Notes: generated from the letters alone by a model not told the origin. A stretch of DNA of 64,000 nt from Streptomyces sp. NBC_01551 (GCF_026339935.1 NZ_JAPEPX010000001.1:3114001-3178000), one strand, 5' to 3'; positions 54,003 through 63,321 are shown, numbered from the stretch's first letter. A program made the numbers and translations.

Positions 54003-55004
54003 TCAGTGCGCGTCGGCGATGTGCTGCGTGCCGATCCGCTTGCGGAACACCCAGTACGTCCAGCCCTGGTAGAGCAGGACGACCGGGGTCGCCACGCCCG
54101 CGCACCAGGTCATGATCTTCAGGGTGTACGGGCTGGACGAGGCGTTGGTGACGGTGAGGTTCCAGGCGTCGTTCAGCGAGGACGGCATGACGTTCGGGAA
54201 GAGCGTCAGGAACAGCATCGCGACGGAGGCCGCGATCGTGAGCCCGGACAGGGCGAACGACCAGCCCTCACGGCCCGCCAGGTTGCAGCCGAGGGCGCCG
54301 AGCAGGGCCGCCACGGCGACGATCATCGCGATCAGGCTCCAGCCGTCACCGCGCGAGACCTGGGTCCAGACGAGGAAGCCGAGGGCCAGCACCGCGGTGA
54401 CCACGCCCAGCCGGGTGGCCAGGGCGCGCGAGCGGTCCCGGATGTCACCGACCGTCTTGAGCGAGGTGAACACCGCGCCGTGGAAGGTGAACAGGGTGAG
54501 GGTGACCAGCCCGCCGAGGAGCGCGTACGGGTTCAGCAGGTCGAAGAGACTGCCGACGTACTCCTTGTCCGCGTCGATCTTCACCCCGCGCGTGATGTTG
54601 GCGAAGGCCACGCCCCACATGAACGCGGGGATCAGGGAGGTCCAGAAGATCGCGTGTTCCCAGTTGGTCTGCCACTTGTCCTCGGGCCTCTTGTGCCGGT
54701 ACTCGAAGGCGACGCCGCGGATGATCAGGCAGACCAGGATGAGCAGCAGCGGCAGGTAGAAGCCGGAGAAGAGGGTGGCGTACCACTCGGGGAAGGCGGC
54801 GAAGGTCGCGCCGCCCGCGGTGAGCAGCCAGACCTCGTTGCCGTCCCACACGGGTCCGATGGTGTTGATCAGGACCCGCTTCTCCTTACGGTCGCGGGCC
54901 AGCAGCTTGGTCAGGACGCCGACTCCGAAGTCGAAGCCCTCAAGGAAGAAGTAGCCGGTCCACAGGACGGCGATGAGTACGAACCAGACGTCGTGGAGTT
55001 GCAT
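54003..55004 (-). CDS. cydB: Cytochrome bd ubiquinol/menaquinol oxidase subunit II
   Basis: A 333-residue integral membrane subunit with about nine helices. FFLEGFDFGVGVL near the N-terminus, the conserved GPVWDGNEVWLLTAGG (residues about 51-66) and RGVAFEYRHK are diagnostic of CydB. With CydA it forms the high-affinity terminal oxidase that reduces O2 at low tension without proton pumping. It starts 18 bp after cydA. Confidence 0.97.
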   Translation of the reverse strand: MQLHDVWFVLIAVLWTGYFFLEGFDFGVGVLTKLLARDRKEKRVLINTIGPVWDGNEVWLLTAGGATFAAFPEWYATLFSGFYLPLLLILVCLIIRGVAFEYRHKRPEDKWQTNWEHAIFWTSLIPAFMWGVAFANITRGVKIDADKEYVGSLFDLLNPYALLGGLVTLTLFTFHGAVFTSLKTVGDIRDRSRALATRLGVVTAVLALGFLVWTQVSRGDGWSLIAMIVAVAALLGALGCNLAGREGWSFALSGLTIAASVAMLFLTLFPNVMPSSLNDAWNLTVTNASSSPYTLKIMTWCAGVATPVVLLYQGWTYWVFRKRIGTQHIADAH

Positions 55005-55022
55005 GGTGTGGTCTCCTCAGCC

Positions 55023-56528
55023 TCAGTACGAGAAGGCCATCGGCCTGTCGGCGGTGTTGTCGTCGCCGCCGATCTTGGTGGGCGGGTTGAGGTCGGCCTC
55101 CGTGAGCTCCGGCGGGCCGGCCTTGACGTACTTCACGAGGAGCCGGACCTCGATCACCGCGAGCACGGCGTACAGCAGGGTGAAGACGACCATCGAGGTG
55201 ATGACCTCGGCCTGGGAGACGCCGGGCGAGACCGCGTCCCGGGTGCGCAGGACCCCGTAGACGACCCACGGCTGGCGGCCCATCTCGGTGAAGATCCAGC
55301 CCCAGGAATTGGCGATCAGCGGGAAGCCGAGGGTCCAGATCGCGGTGAGCCAGTACAGCCGGGTCAGACGCGGGCTGAGGGCCTTGCGGAAGGGGACCAG
55401 GTGCGGCCGCTCGTCCTCACCGGTGCGCAGCGCCGGCGGCAGCAGGAACTTGCGCCGGGTCAGCCACAGCCCCACGGCCCCGATGGTGAAGGAGGCCATG
55501 CCGAAGCCGATCATCCACCGGAAGCCCCAATACGCGACGGGGATGTTGGGCCGGTAGTCGCCGGGGCCGTACTTCTCCTGCTCGGCCTTGTTGACGTCGT
55601 TGATGCCGGGCACGAACGAGTCGAAGGTGCTGTCCGCCAGGAAGGACAGCAGACCGGGCACCTCTATGGCGACCTTGTTGTGGCCCTTGTCCACGTCCCC
55701 GTAGGCGAAGACCGAGAAGGGCGCGCTCTTCTCGCCGTCCCACAAGGCCTCGGCTGCGGCCATCTTCATCGGCTGCTGCTTGAACATGACCTTGGCGAGG
55801 GTGTCGCCGCTGATCGCGGTGAGCAGGCCGCCGATGACCACGGCGACGAGGCCGAGCCGCAGCGAGGTGCGCATCACCGGGATGTGCTTCTTGCGCAGCA
55901 GGTGGTAGGAGGCGATGCCGACCATGAAGGCGCCGCCGGTCAGGACGGCCGCGGTCAGGGTGTGGAACACCTGCGCGAGAGCGGTGTTCTGGGTGAGCAC
56001 GTGCCAGAAGTCGGTCAGCTCGGCGCGTCCGGTCTCCTTGTTGATGCGGTACCCGACGGGGTGCTGCATCCAGGAGTTCGCCGCGAGGATGAAGTACGCG
56101 GACAGGACGGTGCCGATGGAGACCATCCAGATGCAGGCCAGGTGGATCTTCTTCGGCAGCTTGTCCCAGCCGAAGATCCACAGCCCGATGAAGGTCGATT
56201 CGAAGAAGAACGCGATCAGCGCCTCGAAGGCCAGCGGCGCCCCGAAGATGTCACCGACGAACCGCGAATAGTCGGACCAGTTCATGCCGAACTGGAACTC
56301 CTGGACGATGCCGGTGACGACACCCATCGCGATGTTGATCAGGAAAAGCTTGCCCCAGAACTTCGTCGCCTTGAGGTACTTCTCCTTCTCCGTCCGCACC
56401 CACGCGGTCTGCAAGATCGCGACCAGCGCGGCGAGCGAGATCGTCAGAGGAACGAAGAGGAAGTGATAGACGGTCGTAATGCCGAACTGCCATCGCGCCA
56501 GGGTCTCCGGCGCCAAAGCCAGATCCAC
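55023..56528 (-). CDS. cydA: Cytochrome bd oxidase subunit I
   Basis: A 501-residue subunit holding the three hemes. The N-terminal WQFGITTVYHFLFVPLT carries the heme b595 His. TGIVQEFQFGMNWSDYSRFV and EALIAFFFESTFIGLW are typical. The quinol loop has KQQPMKMAAAEAL (Lys and Glu), and GRQPWVVYG is the conserved C-terminal motif. The Q-loop is of the short type. ATG 56528 follows GGAG. A Rex operator 86 bp upstream places the operon under NADH/NAD+ control. Confidence 0.97.
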   Translation of the reverse strand: MDLALAPETLARWQFGITTVYHFLFVPLTISLAALVAILQTAWVRTEKEKYLKATKFWGKLFLINIAMGVVTGIVQEFQFGMNWSDYSRFVGDIFGAPLAFEALIAFFFESTFIGLWIFGWDKLPKKIHLACIWMVSIGTVLSAYFILAANSWMQHPVGYRINKETGRAELTDFWHVLTQNTALAQVFHTLTAAVLTGGAFMVGIASYHLLRKKHIPVMRTSLRLGLVAVVIGGLLTAISGDTLAKVMFKQQPMKMAAAEALWDGEKSAPFSVFAYGDVDKGHNKVAIEVPGLLSFLADSTFDSFVPGINDVNKAEQEKYGPGDYRPNIPVAYWGFRWMIGFGMASFTIGAVGLWLTRRKFLLPPALRTGEDERPHLVPFRKALSPRLTRLYWLTAIWTLGFPLIANSWGWIFTEMGRQPWVVYGVLRTRDAVSPGVSQAEVITSMVVFTLLYAVLAVIEVRLLVKYVKAGPPELTEADLNPPTKIGGDDNTADRPMAFSY

Positions 56529-56613
56529 GTCGTCGTCTCCTTCAGGTCGCCACGGTCACAGCCGAAGTTTGCCTGTGATGTCCTGCCCGATACGGCACAA
56601 AACAGGACACGCT

Positions 56614-56629
56614 TGTGAACGCGTTCACA
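56614..56629. promoter_or_regulatory. Rex operator (ROP) of the cyd operon
   Basis: TGTGAACGCGTTCACA (56614-56629) is a perfect 16-bp palindrome matching the Rex site TTGTGAAnnnnTTCACAA, with one more TTCACAAGC half-site directly to its right (56631-56639). In S. coelicolor the NADH-sensing repressor Rex binds such a site upstream of cydA (established). It lies 86 bp before the cydA ATG. Confidence 0.92.
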
Positions 56630-56716
56630 TTCACAAGCATTATGGCGCACAGCGTTTTCGATCTTTTGGGCGGGGGGGGGTCCCCAAGGGCAGGCCAGGG
56701 CCCTCTAGCCAAGAAT

Positions 56717-56733
56717 TTCAACAGATTGTTGAA
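56717..56733. promoter_or_regulatory. Inverted repeat before the cyclophilin-like gene
   Basis: TTCAACA-GAT-TGTTGAA, a perfect 7+7 inverted repeat, ends 7 bp before ATG 56741 and covers the ribosome-binding position (no other Shine-Dalgarno is visible). It looks like an operator or a translation-masking hairpin. A run of nine G at 56672-56680 lies further upstream. Confidence 0.5.
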
Positions 56734-56740
56734 TGAAGCC

Positions 56741-57109
56741 ATGCAGATACGAATCTCCTGGCCCTCCGGCCAGCTCACCGCGACCCTCGACGAGACTCCG
56801 ACCAGCAAGGCCCTGGCCGCCGTCCTCCCTCTCTCCGCCTCCGCCAATACCTGGGGCGAGGAGGTCTACTTCGACACCGGCGTCTCCGTGGCGCTGGAGC
56901 ACGACGCCCGCCAGGTCGTCGACCCGGGCACGGTCGCGTTCTGGACCGAAGGGGACGCCCTCGCGCTCCCCTACGGCCCGACGCCCATCTCGCGCGGAGG
57001 CGAGAGCCGCCTGGCGAGCCCGTGCAATGTGCTCGGCTCGTTCGACGGCGACCCCCGCCTGCTGGCCACCGTCCGCGACGGCGACCCCATCCGCGTGGAG
57101 CTGGCGTAA
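56741..57109 (+). CDS. Cyclophilin-like fold protein (DUF3830/TM1367 type)
   Basis: A 122-residue protein of the small cyclophilin-like family: QIRISWPSGQLTATLDETPT at the start, TWGEEVYFDTGV, the loop GTVAFWTEGDALALPYGPTP and ASPCNVLGSFDGDPRLL. Members have the cyclophilin barrel but generally lack the prolyl isomerase residues; their role is unknown. ATG 56741 gives the full domain; the frame upstream passes through the Rex operator region. Divergent from cydA and convergent with the aminotransferase. Confidence 0.85.
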   Translation: MQIRISWPSGQLTATLDETPTSKALAAVLPLSASANTWGEEVYFDTGVSVALEHDARQVVDPGTVAFWTEGDALALPYGPTPISRGGESRLASPCNVLGSFDGDPRLLATVRDGDPIRVELA

Positions 57110-57126
57110 CAACCAGCCCCTGAAAA

Positions 57127-57139
57127 GCCCCTCCGGGGC
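57127..57139. terminator. Short hairpin between convergent genes
   Basis: GCCCC (57127-57131) and GGGGC (57135-57139) flank TCC, 17 bp after the cyclophilin-like gene and 10 bp before the end of the aminotransferase gene. Confidence 0.4.
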
Positions 57140-57148
57140 CTGGAGCTC

Positions 57149-58231
57149 CTACAGCTCCTTGAAGAACGCCGCTGCCGTGTGCAGGAAGAGGTCGTTCGCC
57201 TCGGTCTCACCGATCGTGACCCGCAGGCCCTCACCCGCGAACGGCCGGACCACCACGCCGGCCTTCTCGCAGGCCGCCGCGAACTCGGCGGTCCGCTCCC
57301 CCAGCCGCATCCACACGAAGTTCGCCTGCGTCTCGGGGACCACCGTCCAGCCCTGGGCGAGCAGCGTCGCGTGAACCCGCGCGCGCTCGCCCACCAGCGA
57401 CCCGACCCGGCCCATCAGCTCGTCCTCGGCACGCAGCGAGGCGACCGCCGCGTCCTGCGCGAGCTGGCTGACGCCGAAGGGCACCGCCGTCTTGCGCAGC
57501 GCCGCGGCCACCGGCTCGTGCGCCACCGCGAAGCCGACGCGCAGGCCGGCCAGCCCGTACGCCTTGGAGAACGTGCGCAGCACGCAGACGTTCGGGCGGT
57601 CGCGGTAGAGCTCGATGCCGTCCGGCACGTCGGTGTCGCGGACGAACTCGCGGTAGGCCTCGTCCAGCACGACCAGGATGTCCGACGGGACCCGGTCCAG
57701 GAACCGCTCCAGCTCGGCCCGGCGGACCGCGGTGCCGGTGGGGTTGTTGGGGTTGCAGACGAAGATCAGCCGGGTCCGGTCGGTGATGGCGGCGGCCATC
57801 GCGTCCAGGTCGTGCACATCGCCGTCGGTCAGCGGGACCTGTACGGACGTCGCACCCGAGATCTGCGTGATGATCGGATAAGCCTCGAAAGACCGCCAGG
57901 CGTACATGACCTCGTCGCCCGGGCCGGCCGTCGACTGGATCAGCGACTGCGCCACACCCACCGAACCGGTGCCGGTGGCGATGTGCTCGACCGGCACGCC
58001 GAACCGCTCGGCGAGCTCGTTCACGAGGCCGGTGCAGGCCATGTCGGGGTAGCGGTTGAACTGGCCGGCCGCGGTGACCGCGGTCTCCAGCACCCCCGGC
58101 AGCGGCGGGTAGGGGTTCTCGTTCGAGGACAACTTGTACGCCACGGCCCCGCCCGCGGCCGCGGGCTTGCCCGGCTTGTAGGTGGGGATGCCGTCCAGCT
58201 CGGCGCGCAGCTTCGGGCTCTTCTCGCTCAC
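57149..58231 (-). CDS. Histidinol-phosphate / aromatic aminotransferase (HisC family)
   Basis: A 360-residue PLP enzyme of fold type I. It has [13 protein letters not shown], the phosphate-binding [19 protein letters not shown], the lysine in [14 protein letters not shown] and the Arg near EGLRVTIG. It is outside a his operon, so it is more likely the aromatic aminotransferase (pat, phenylpyruvate to phenylalanine) than the main HisC; either reaction is possible. That would fit with pheA in the same window, though 29 kb away. ATG 58231. Confidence 0.88.
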   Translation of the reverse strand: MSEKSPKLRAELDGIPTYKPGKPAAAGGAVAYKLSSNENPYPPLPGVLETAVTAAGQFNRYPDMACTGLVNELAERFGVPVEHIATGTGSVGVAQSLIQSTAGPGDEVMYAWRSFEAYPIITQISGATSVQVPLTDGDVHDLDAMAAAITDRTRLIFVCNPNNPTGTAVRRAELERFLDRVPSDILVVLDEAYREFVRDTDVPDGIELYRDRPNVCVLRTFSKAYGLAGLRVGFAVAHEPVAAALRKTAVPFGVSQLAQDAAVASLRAEDELMGRVGSLVGERARVHATLLAQGWTVVPETQANFVWMRLGERTAEFAAACEKAGVVVRPFAGEGLRVTIGETEANDLFLHTAAAFFKEL

Positions 58232-58593
58232 CGCAGGTCCTCCTCGACCGTCCCGTCCGACGTCGCCGTCGACTCAATACTGCTCACCTTATGAGGATTC
58301 CGCCGTTCGGAGAATGGAGGGCGCCAGGAATGCGGGGGAGCGCACGCATATATGCGCGCGCCGGTGGCCCGCGCCGTGGCGCGCATCCCTCGTGCAGGTG
58401 AGTTGAGACCGGCCCGAAACCGCTCCGTTTTGGCATGCTCGGACCCGCCGACAAGCCCCCCGATCACCCTGGGCAACGAAAAGCCTTTGTTTCCAAGGTC
58501 ATTGGGGGTGGCGAACCATGCAGAAACGTGCCTGTCAACGCGTGCATATGCACCCGGACCACCCACCCCACCGAGCCCTACTATCGGCTCGCC
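58232..58593. promoter_or_regulatory. Divergent spacer with palindromes ahead of the LacI gene
   Basis: 362 bp without a gene. GCATATATGC (58346-58355) and GTGCATATGCAC (58542-58553) are perfect palindromes sharing GCATATGC-like cores; the second ends 40 bp before the LacI-family ATG. These could be operators of that regulator. A GC-poor run CGAAAAGCCTTTGTTTCC (about 58479-58496) may hold the promoter. Confidence 0.5.
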
Positions 58594-59709
58594 ATGACAG
58601 CAGCAGGGAAGCATCAGGTGAGCCGGACCGAGACCACCCGGCGGGCCGCCGGCCGACAGGGCCGGGCAGGCATCAGGGACGTGGCCGCCGCAGCGGGCGT
58701 CTCGATCACAACCGTCTCCGACGCGCTCAATGGCAAGGGGCGGCTGCCGGACGCCACCCGCCGCCACGTTCGCGAGGTCGCCGACCGACTGGGCTACCGC
58801 CCGTCCGCGGCGGCCCGCACCCTCCGTACCGGCAAGTCCGGCCTCATCGGCCTGACCGTGACCACGTACGGGGATGAACCTTTCACCTTCACCGAATTCG
58901 CGTACTTCGCCGAGATGGCCAGGGCGGCCACCTCCGCGGCGCTCGCCCGCGGCTACGCCCTCGTCATCCTCCCCGCCACCTCCCGACACGACGTCTGGTC
59001 CAACGTGGCCCTCGACGGCACCGTCGTCATCGACCCCTCCGACCACGATCCCGTCGTCACCGAGCTGGTCCGCCAGGGCCTGCCGGTGGTGTCCGACGGC
59101 CGACCGGCCGGCTCCCTCCCCGTCACCGCCTGGGTCGACAACGACCACGAGGCCGCCGTCCTCAACCTGCTCGACCACCTCGCCGCTGCCGGCGCCCGCC
59201 GTATCGGGCTGCTGACCGGCACCACCACCGACACCTACACCCGGCTCTCCACCACCGCGTACCTCAGCTGGTGCGAGCGCGTCGGCCAGGACCCCGTGTA
59301 CGAGTCCTACCCCGCCCACGACCCGTGCGCGGGCGCCGTCGCGGCCGACCGGCTGCTCGCCCGCCCCGACCGGCCCGACGCCGTGTACGGGCTCTTCGAC
59401 CCCAACGGCACCGATCTGCTCGCCGCCGCCCGGCGCTACGGCCTGCGCGTCCCCGAGGACCTGCTGCTCGTCTGCTGCAGCGAGTCCACCGTGTACGCCA
59501 ACACCGAACCGCCCATCACCACCCTGTCCCTCAAGCCCCGTCGCATCGGAACCGCCGTCGTGCAGCTGCTGATCGACGCCATCGAGGGAGTCGACACCGG
59601 ACGGCCCGTCGAACAGGTCGTCCCGACCGAACTGATCATCCGTACCTCCTCCCAGCGCAGGCAGCCCCGTACGACCGTCAGCCCACCGCGCTCCCCGGCG
59701 CAGGACTGA
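58594..59709 (+). CDS. LacI-family transcriptional regulator
   Basis: A 371-residue repressor. The helix-turn-helix and hinge are at about 25-80: GIRDVAAAAGVSITTVSDAL, LPDATRRHVREVADRLGYRP and SAAARTLRTG (hinge helix). The periplasmic-binding-like effector domain follows (about 85-345). ATG 58594; the N-terminal 23 residues before the DNA-binding domain are basic. No metabolic operon adjoins, so it may be global or act on its own promoter. The palindromes 40 bp upstream fit autoregulation. A hairpin ends the gene. Confidence 0.93.
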   Translation: MTAAGKHQVSRTETTRRAAGRQGRAGIRDVAAAAGVSITTVSDALNGKGRLPDATRRHVREVADRLGYRPSAAARTLRTGKSGLIGLTVTTYGDEPFTFTEFAYFAEMARAATSAALARGYALVILPATSRHDVWSNVALDGTVVIDPSDHDPVVTELVRQGLPVVSDGRPAGSLPVTAWVDNDHEAAVLNLLDHLAAAGARRIGLLTGTTTDTYTRLSTTAYLSWCERVGQDPVYESYPAHDPCAGAVAADRLLARPDRPDAVYGLFDPNGTDLLAAARRYGLRVPEDLLLVCCSESTVYANTEPPITTLSLKPRRIGTAVVQLLIDAIEGVDTGRPVEQVVPTELIIRTSSQRRQPRTTVSPPRSPAQD

Positions 59710-59742
59710 TCACCCTCACCGACCCGGATTTGGGCACCACAA

Positions 59743-59765
59743 CGGCGGGGCCGACGGCCCCGCCG
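59743..59765 (+). terminator. Perfect hairpin after the LacI gene
   Basis: CGGCGGGGCC (59743-59752) pairs exactly with GGCCCCGCCG (59756-59765) around GAC, 34 bp after the stop. Confidence 0.8.
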
Positions 59766-59955
59766 AGATTTCCGCAGGGCCGATATCGGGAGAAATCGGC
59801 AGGAACGATCGGCTCCGGCCAGGATTCACCACCCCTGGTGCGTCACAGAGCGCGAGCCGCATTCCTATGATGGGCGCACGACATCACGGACCCTCCGACC
59901 CGGAGGTCAGGAGGGTCCGCAGGTGTACGGCAGCGCGACGGTGGTGGAGGGGTCG

Positions 59956-61206
59956 ATGACTCAGGGGGCCGGTCAGGGACCCGCGATGCGGACGGAGACG
60001 CTGCGGGACTTCCGGGTTCCGGTCACCGAACCCGCCCCGTACGCCGTGCCCGTCGGCCTGGACGGGGAGACCCCCGGCTACGGCGAGTACCCCGCGTACT
60101 ACGAGGAGGGCGCCGTCGTGCCCCCGCGACCCGCCTACGCCGCAGGCGTGGTGCCCCAGCAGCCCGCGCCCGCGCGGGCGGTACCCCCGCAAGCCGTACC
60201 CGCGCAGGCCGTGCCCCCGCAGCCCGACCACGCGCCGCCGACGCCCGGTCCGGAGCCCGAGGACGACAACCTCGACCAGGGCTACACCCCCACCCAGCGC
60301 GACCTCCCGATCATCGGCCGCGGCGGACCAGGGGACACCGTCCAGGTCCAGTACGTCCCCCAGGAGACCGTCGCCGCCGGCCCCGGGCCGCTCTACGTCG
60401 TCGGCGACGTGCACGGCTACCTGGACGAACTCGTCACCGAGCTCCGGGCTCAGAACCTCATCGACGCCGACGGCCACTGGTCGGCCGGCAACGCCCGGCT
60501 CTGGTTCCTCGGCGACTTCACCGACCGCGGCCCCGACGGCATCGGCGTCATCGATCTCGTCATGCGGCTGTCCGCCGAGGCCGCCGCCTCGGGCGGCTAC
60601 TGCAAGGCCCTCATGGGCAACCACGAGCTGCTCCTCATCGGTGCCAAGCGGTTCGGCGACACCCCCGTGGTCTCCGGTGCCGGCACCGCCACGTTCCAGG
60701 CCGCCTGGCTCCTCAACGGCGGCCAGCGCACCGACATGGAGCGCCTGGAGGACGTCCACCTCCAGTGGATGTCCCGGCTCGACGCGGCCGTCCTGGAGGA
60801 CGGGCACCTGCTGCTGCACTCCGACACCACGGCCTACCTCGACTACGGCGACTCCATCGAGGACGTCAACGACACCATCCACGAGCTGCTCAACCGCAAC
60901 GACGCCGACATCACCTGGGACCTGTTCCGCAAGTTCACCAAGCGGTTCGCCTTCCGCGACGAGGAGAGCGGCCCGCAGGCCGTACGGGAACTCCTCGACA
61001 CCTACGGCGGCGGCCGTGTCGTGCACGGGCACAGCCCCATCCCCTACCTGCTCGGCGAGGTCGGCACCGAGGACGGCGACGAGCCGCGCGGCCCGGAGGC
61101 CGTGGACGGCCCCCACGTGTACGCGCAGGGCCTCGCCATCGCGATGGACGGTGGTGTGACGATGGCCGGGAAGCTGCTCGTCGTACAACTCCCCCTCAAC
61201 GACTGA
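59956..61206 (+). CDS. Metallophosphoesterase (PP1/PP2A-type Ser/Thr phosphatase fold)
   Basis: A 416-residue protein. The N-terminal 110 residues are Pro/Ala/Gln-rich with the repeat AVPPQAVPAQAVPPQP and look disordered. The phosphoesterase core has VVGDVHGY (GDxHG), FLGDFTDRGPDG (GDxxDRG), LMGNHELL (GNHE) and VVHGHSPIPY, giving a complete dimetal site. It could dephosphorylate proteins or nucleotides such as ApnA. ATG 59956 follows GGAGG at 5 bases; GTG 59923, also behind GGAGG, would add 11 residues. Confidence 0.9.
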   Translation: MTQGAGQGPAMRTETLRDFRVPVTEPAPYAVPVGLDGETPGYGEYPAYYEEGAVVPPRPAYAAGVVPQQPAPARAVPPQAVPAQAVPPQPDHAPPTPGPEPEDDNLDQGYTPTQRDLPIIGRGGPGDTVQVQYVPQETVAAGPGPLYVVGDVHGYLDELVTELRAQNLIDADGHWSAGNARLWFLGDFTDRGPDGIGVIDLVMRLSAEAAASGGYCKALMGNHELLLIGAKRFGDTPVVSGAGTATFQAAWLLNGGQRTDMERLEDVHLQWMSRLDAAVLEDGHLLLHSDTTAYLDYGDSIEDVNDTIHELLNRNDADITWDLFRKFTKRFAFRDEESGPQAVRELLDTYGGGRVVHGHSPIPYLLGEVGTEDGDEPRGPEAVDGPHVYAQGLAIAMDGGVTMAGKLLVVQLPLND

Positions 61207-61355
61207 GCGTCACCAGAGCGGGCTATTTCCGGAAAGCCCCTGTCACCGCGTGGCAAGGTCGCTCTACCATCGCTCTATCCGTAGCAGGCTCTCCTCCGTT
61301 TGTGCCGGTGCCCGGGTTCTACGCGGGAATACCGGCTCGTACGGAGCATCGGGGG

Positions 61356-62174
61356 ATGCACATGACCAGCGCTCCGCACCTGCTGTCCGAAGACCGACCG
61401 GAGTTCGATCGGCTCCTCGAAGAGGCGCTGCGCACCGCGCACGACCGGCCCGAGCTCGCCACGCTCGGCGAACGTCTGAACGCCGAACAGCTGCGCACCA
61501 TGGCCCTGGGGGCCCGCGCCCTGCTGACCGCCGCCGCGGCGGCCGAGTACGACCACTACGTGAAGGTCCGTGAGGACCTGCGCGATGAGGCCCTCTCAGC
61601 CCCCCGCACGGCGGGGGACGAGGACAGCGGCCAGGACACGGGCGGTGGAGCGGGCGCCGGCGCCGTCGTCGCGGTCCTCGCACCGGTTCTCGCCGGCACC
61701 GCGATGCTGATCTTCCTGCTGATCGGCTACAGCCTGAAGATGATCGAGCCCGAACCCGCCTTCGCCGAGACGATGCTGACGGCGGGTTGGCTCTTCGGCG
61801 CGCTCACCGTGGCCGGACTGCTCTTCGCGGTGATCGGGCTGCTGGTGACGGCCGTCCGCAACGGCGCCACCGAGGTGGCGGCGGACGAGACGGTGTCCAT
61901 ACCCGAAGAGCTCTCGCGGGCCCGCGAGGCCTGGCGCAACGCCCTGCTGGAGCGCGGCATCATGCCGTTCCTGCGGGACGCGCTGGCCGACCCGAGCGCG
62001 GGGCCGGGCTACCCGGTGCCGCGTACGCCGAGGGCCGGGCGCATCCCCGATCTGGGATACACCCGGCCCGACTTCACCAGTCCGGGATCCGCCTCGCAGG
62101 GACCCCGGACCGGCTATACCCCGCCGGACTTCACGAGCCCGGACTTCGGCGGCCCGGAGCACCACCCGGAGTAG
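61356..62174 (+). CDS. Membrane protein with two helices
   Basis: A 272-residue protein. The cytosolic N-terminal part is helical (HLLSEDRPEFDRLLEEAL, ERLNAEQLRTMALGARALLT). Two membrane helices (AVVAVLAPVLAGTAMLIFLL and about 145-168) form a hairpin. The C-terminal 60 residues are Pro-rich with PDFTSP repeated twice, separated by about 20 residues. Family not recognised. ATG 61356 or ATG 61362 (both after GGGGG or GGAG) are possible. 150 bp after the phosphoesterase gene, so it has its own promoter or is read through. Confidence 0.75.
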   Translation: MHMTSAPHLLSEDRPEFDRLLEEALRTAHDRPELATLGERLNAEQLRTMALGARALLTAAAAAEYDHYVKVREDLRDEALSAPRTAGDEDSGQDTGGGAGAGAVVAVLAPVLAGTAMLIFLLIGYSLKMIEPEPAFAETMLTAGWLFGALTVAGLLFAVIGLLVTAVRNGATEVAADETVSIPEELSRAREAWRNALLERGIMPFLRDALADPSAGPGYPVPRTPRAGRIPDLGYTRPDFTSPGSASQGPRTGYTPPDFTSPDFGGPEHHPE

Positions 62175-62208
62175 GTCCTCGGGTTGTCGGCCGGTCGCCA
62201 CCGTCCCT

Positions 62209-62222
62209 GTTTCACGTGAAAC
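62209..62222. promoter_or_regulatory. parS site
   Basis: Exact GTTTCACGTGAAAC in the convergent 82-bp spacer between the two-helix membrane protein and the aldo-keto reductase gene. Confidence 0.95.
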
Positions 62223-62256
62223 ATCGAAGCGGCAGCTCCCCAGGAGGGCGCGACCC

Positions 62257-63321
62257 CTAGGCCGCCGGGCCGGCCGATCGGTCCCCGAGCGGCCTGCGCC
62301 TCTGCGCGGGGTCCGTCAGGGACTGCGGCCGCCAGACGCCATCAGGGCGGTAGAGGTTCGTGCCCGGAGGCACGATCTCGTCGATCCGGTCGAGAACCGC
62401 GTCGTCGAGGACCAGATCGGCGCCCTTGAGCAGTGATTCCAGCTGCTCCATGGTCCGCGGGCCGATGATCACCGAGGTGACGGCGGGGTGCGCCACCGGG
62501 AACGCGACGGCCAGCTCCGGCAGCGTACGGCCGATGGACTCGGCGAGTTCGACCAGCCGCTCCGCCGCTTCCAGCTTCGCGACGTTGCCCGGGATCGCCG
62601 GGTCGAAGCGCGCCGGCGTCAACGCTGCCCGCCCCGAGGTCAGGTCAACGGGGCCGCCGAGCCGGTACTTGCCGCTGAGGAACCCGGAGGCGAGCGGACT
62701 CCAGGTCATCACGCCCATCCCGTAGCGGCGGGCGACCGGGAGCACGTCGGCTTCGATACCGCGCGCGAGGATCGAGTACGGAGGCTGCTCGGTCCGAAAC
62801 CGCGCGAGCGCCCGCCGCTCGGCGACGTGGTGCGCCTCGACGATCTCCTCCGCGGGGAACGTCGAGCACCCGAAGGCACGGATCTTCCCGGCCCGCACCA
62901 GATCGCCCAGGACGGACAGGGTCTCCTCGACGTCGGTCGAGTGGTCCGGCCGGTGCACCTGGTAGAGGTCGATCCAGTCGGTGTCCAGCCGGCGCAGGCT
63001 GTCCTCGACGGCGCGCGTGATCCAACGCCGCGAGTTCCCGCTGCGGTTGCGTCCCTCCCCCATCTGGAAGTGGACCTTGGTCGCGAGGACGACGTCGTCC
63101 CGGCGCCCCTTGAGCGCCTTCCCGACGATCTCCTCGGACTCCCCGGCGGAGTACATGTCCGCGGTGTCGACGAAGTTGATGCCCCGGTCGAGCGCGGTGT
63201 GGATGATCCGGGCGCACTCCGCATGGTCCGGGTTCCCCACCGCCCCGAACATCATCGTGCCCAGGCAGTGGGCGCTCACCTCTATGCCGGTGCCGCCCAG
63301 ACTTCTGTATCGCATGGTCAT
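62257..63321 (-). CDS. Aldo/keto reductase
   Basis: A 354-residue NADPH-dependent TIM-barrel reductase. The catalytic tetrad is visible: Asp and Tyr in NFVDTADMYSAGES, Lys in VLATKVHF and His in YQVHRPDHS. The NADP-binding end is VTSVIIGPRTMEQLE. It is of the YajO/voltage-channel beta-like group (AKR with IEVSAHCLGTMMFG). ATG 63321 (start TMRYRSLG) or ATG 63315. Single gene; the substrate is probably a small aldehyde or ketone. Confidence 0.93.
   Translation of the reverse strand: MTMRYRSLGGTGIEVSAHCLGTMMFGAVGNPDHAECARIIHTALDRGINFVDTADMYSAGESEEIVGKALKGRRDDVVLATKVHFQMGEGRNRSGNSRRWITRAVEDSLRRLDTDWIDLYQVHRPDHSTDVEETLSVLGDLVRAGKIRAFGCSTFPAEEIVEAHHVAERRALARFRTEQPPYSILARGIEADVLPVARRYGMGVMTWSPLASGFLSGKYRLGGPVDLTSGRAALTPARFDPAIPGNVAKLEAAERLVELAESIGRTLPELAVAFPVAHPAVTSVIIGPRTMEQLESLLKGADLVLDDAVLDRIDEIVPPGTNLYRPDGVWRPQSLTDPAQRRRPLGDRSAGPAA

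Noticed and set aside
56672..56680. A run of nine G as a phase-variation tract.
   Set aside because: It lies upstream of the chosen start of the cyclophilin-like gene and not in a coding sequence. Such switching is not known in Streptomyces, and a sequencing artefact in a homopolymer is as likely.
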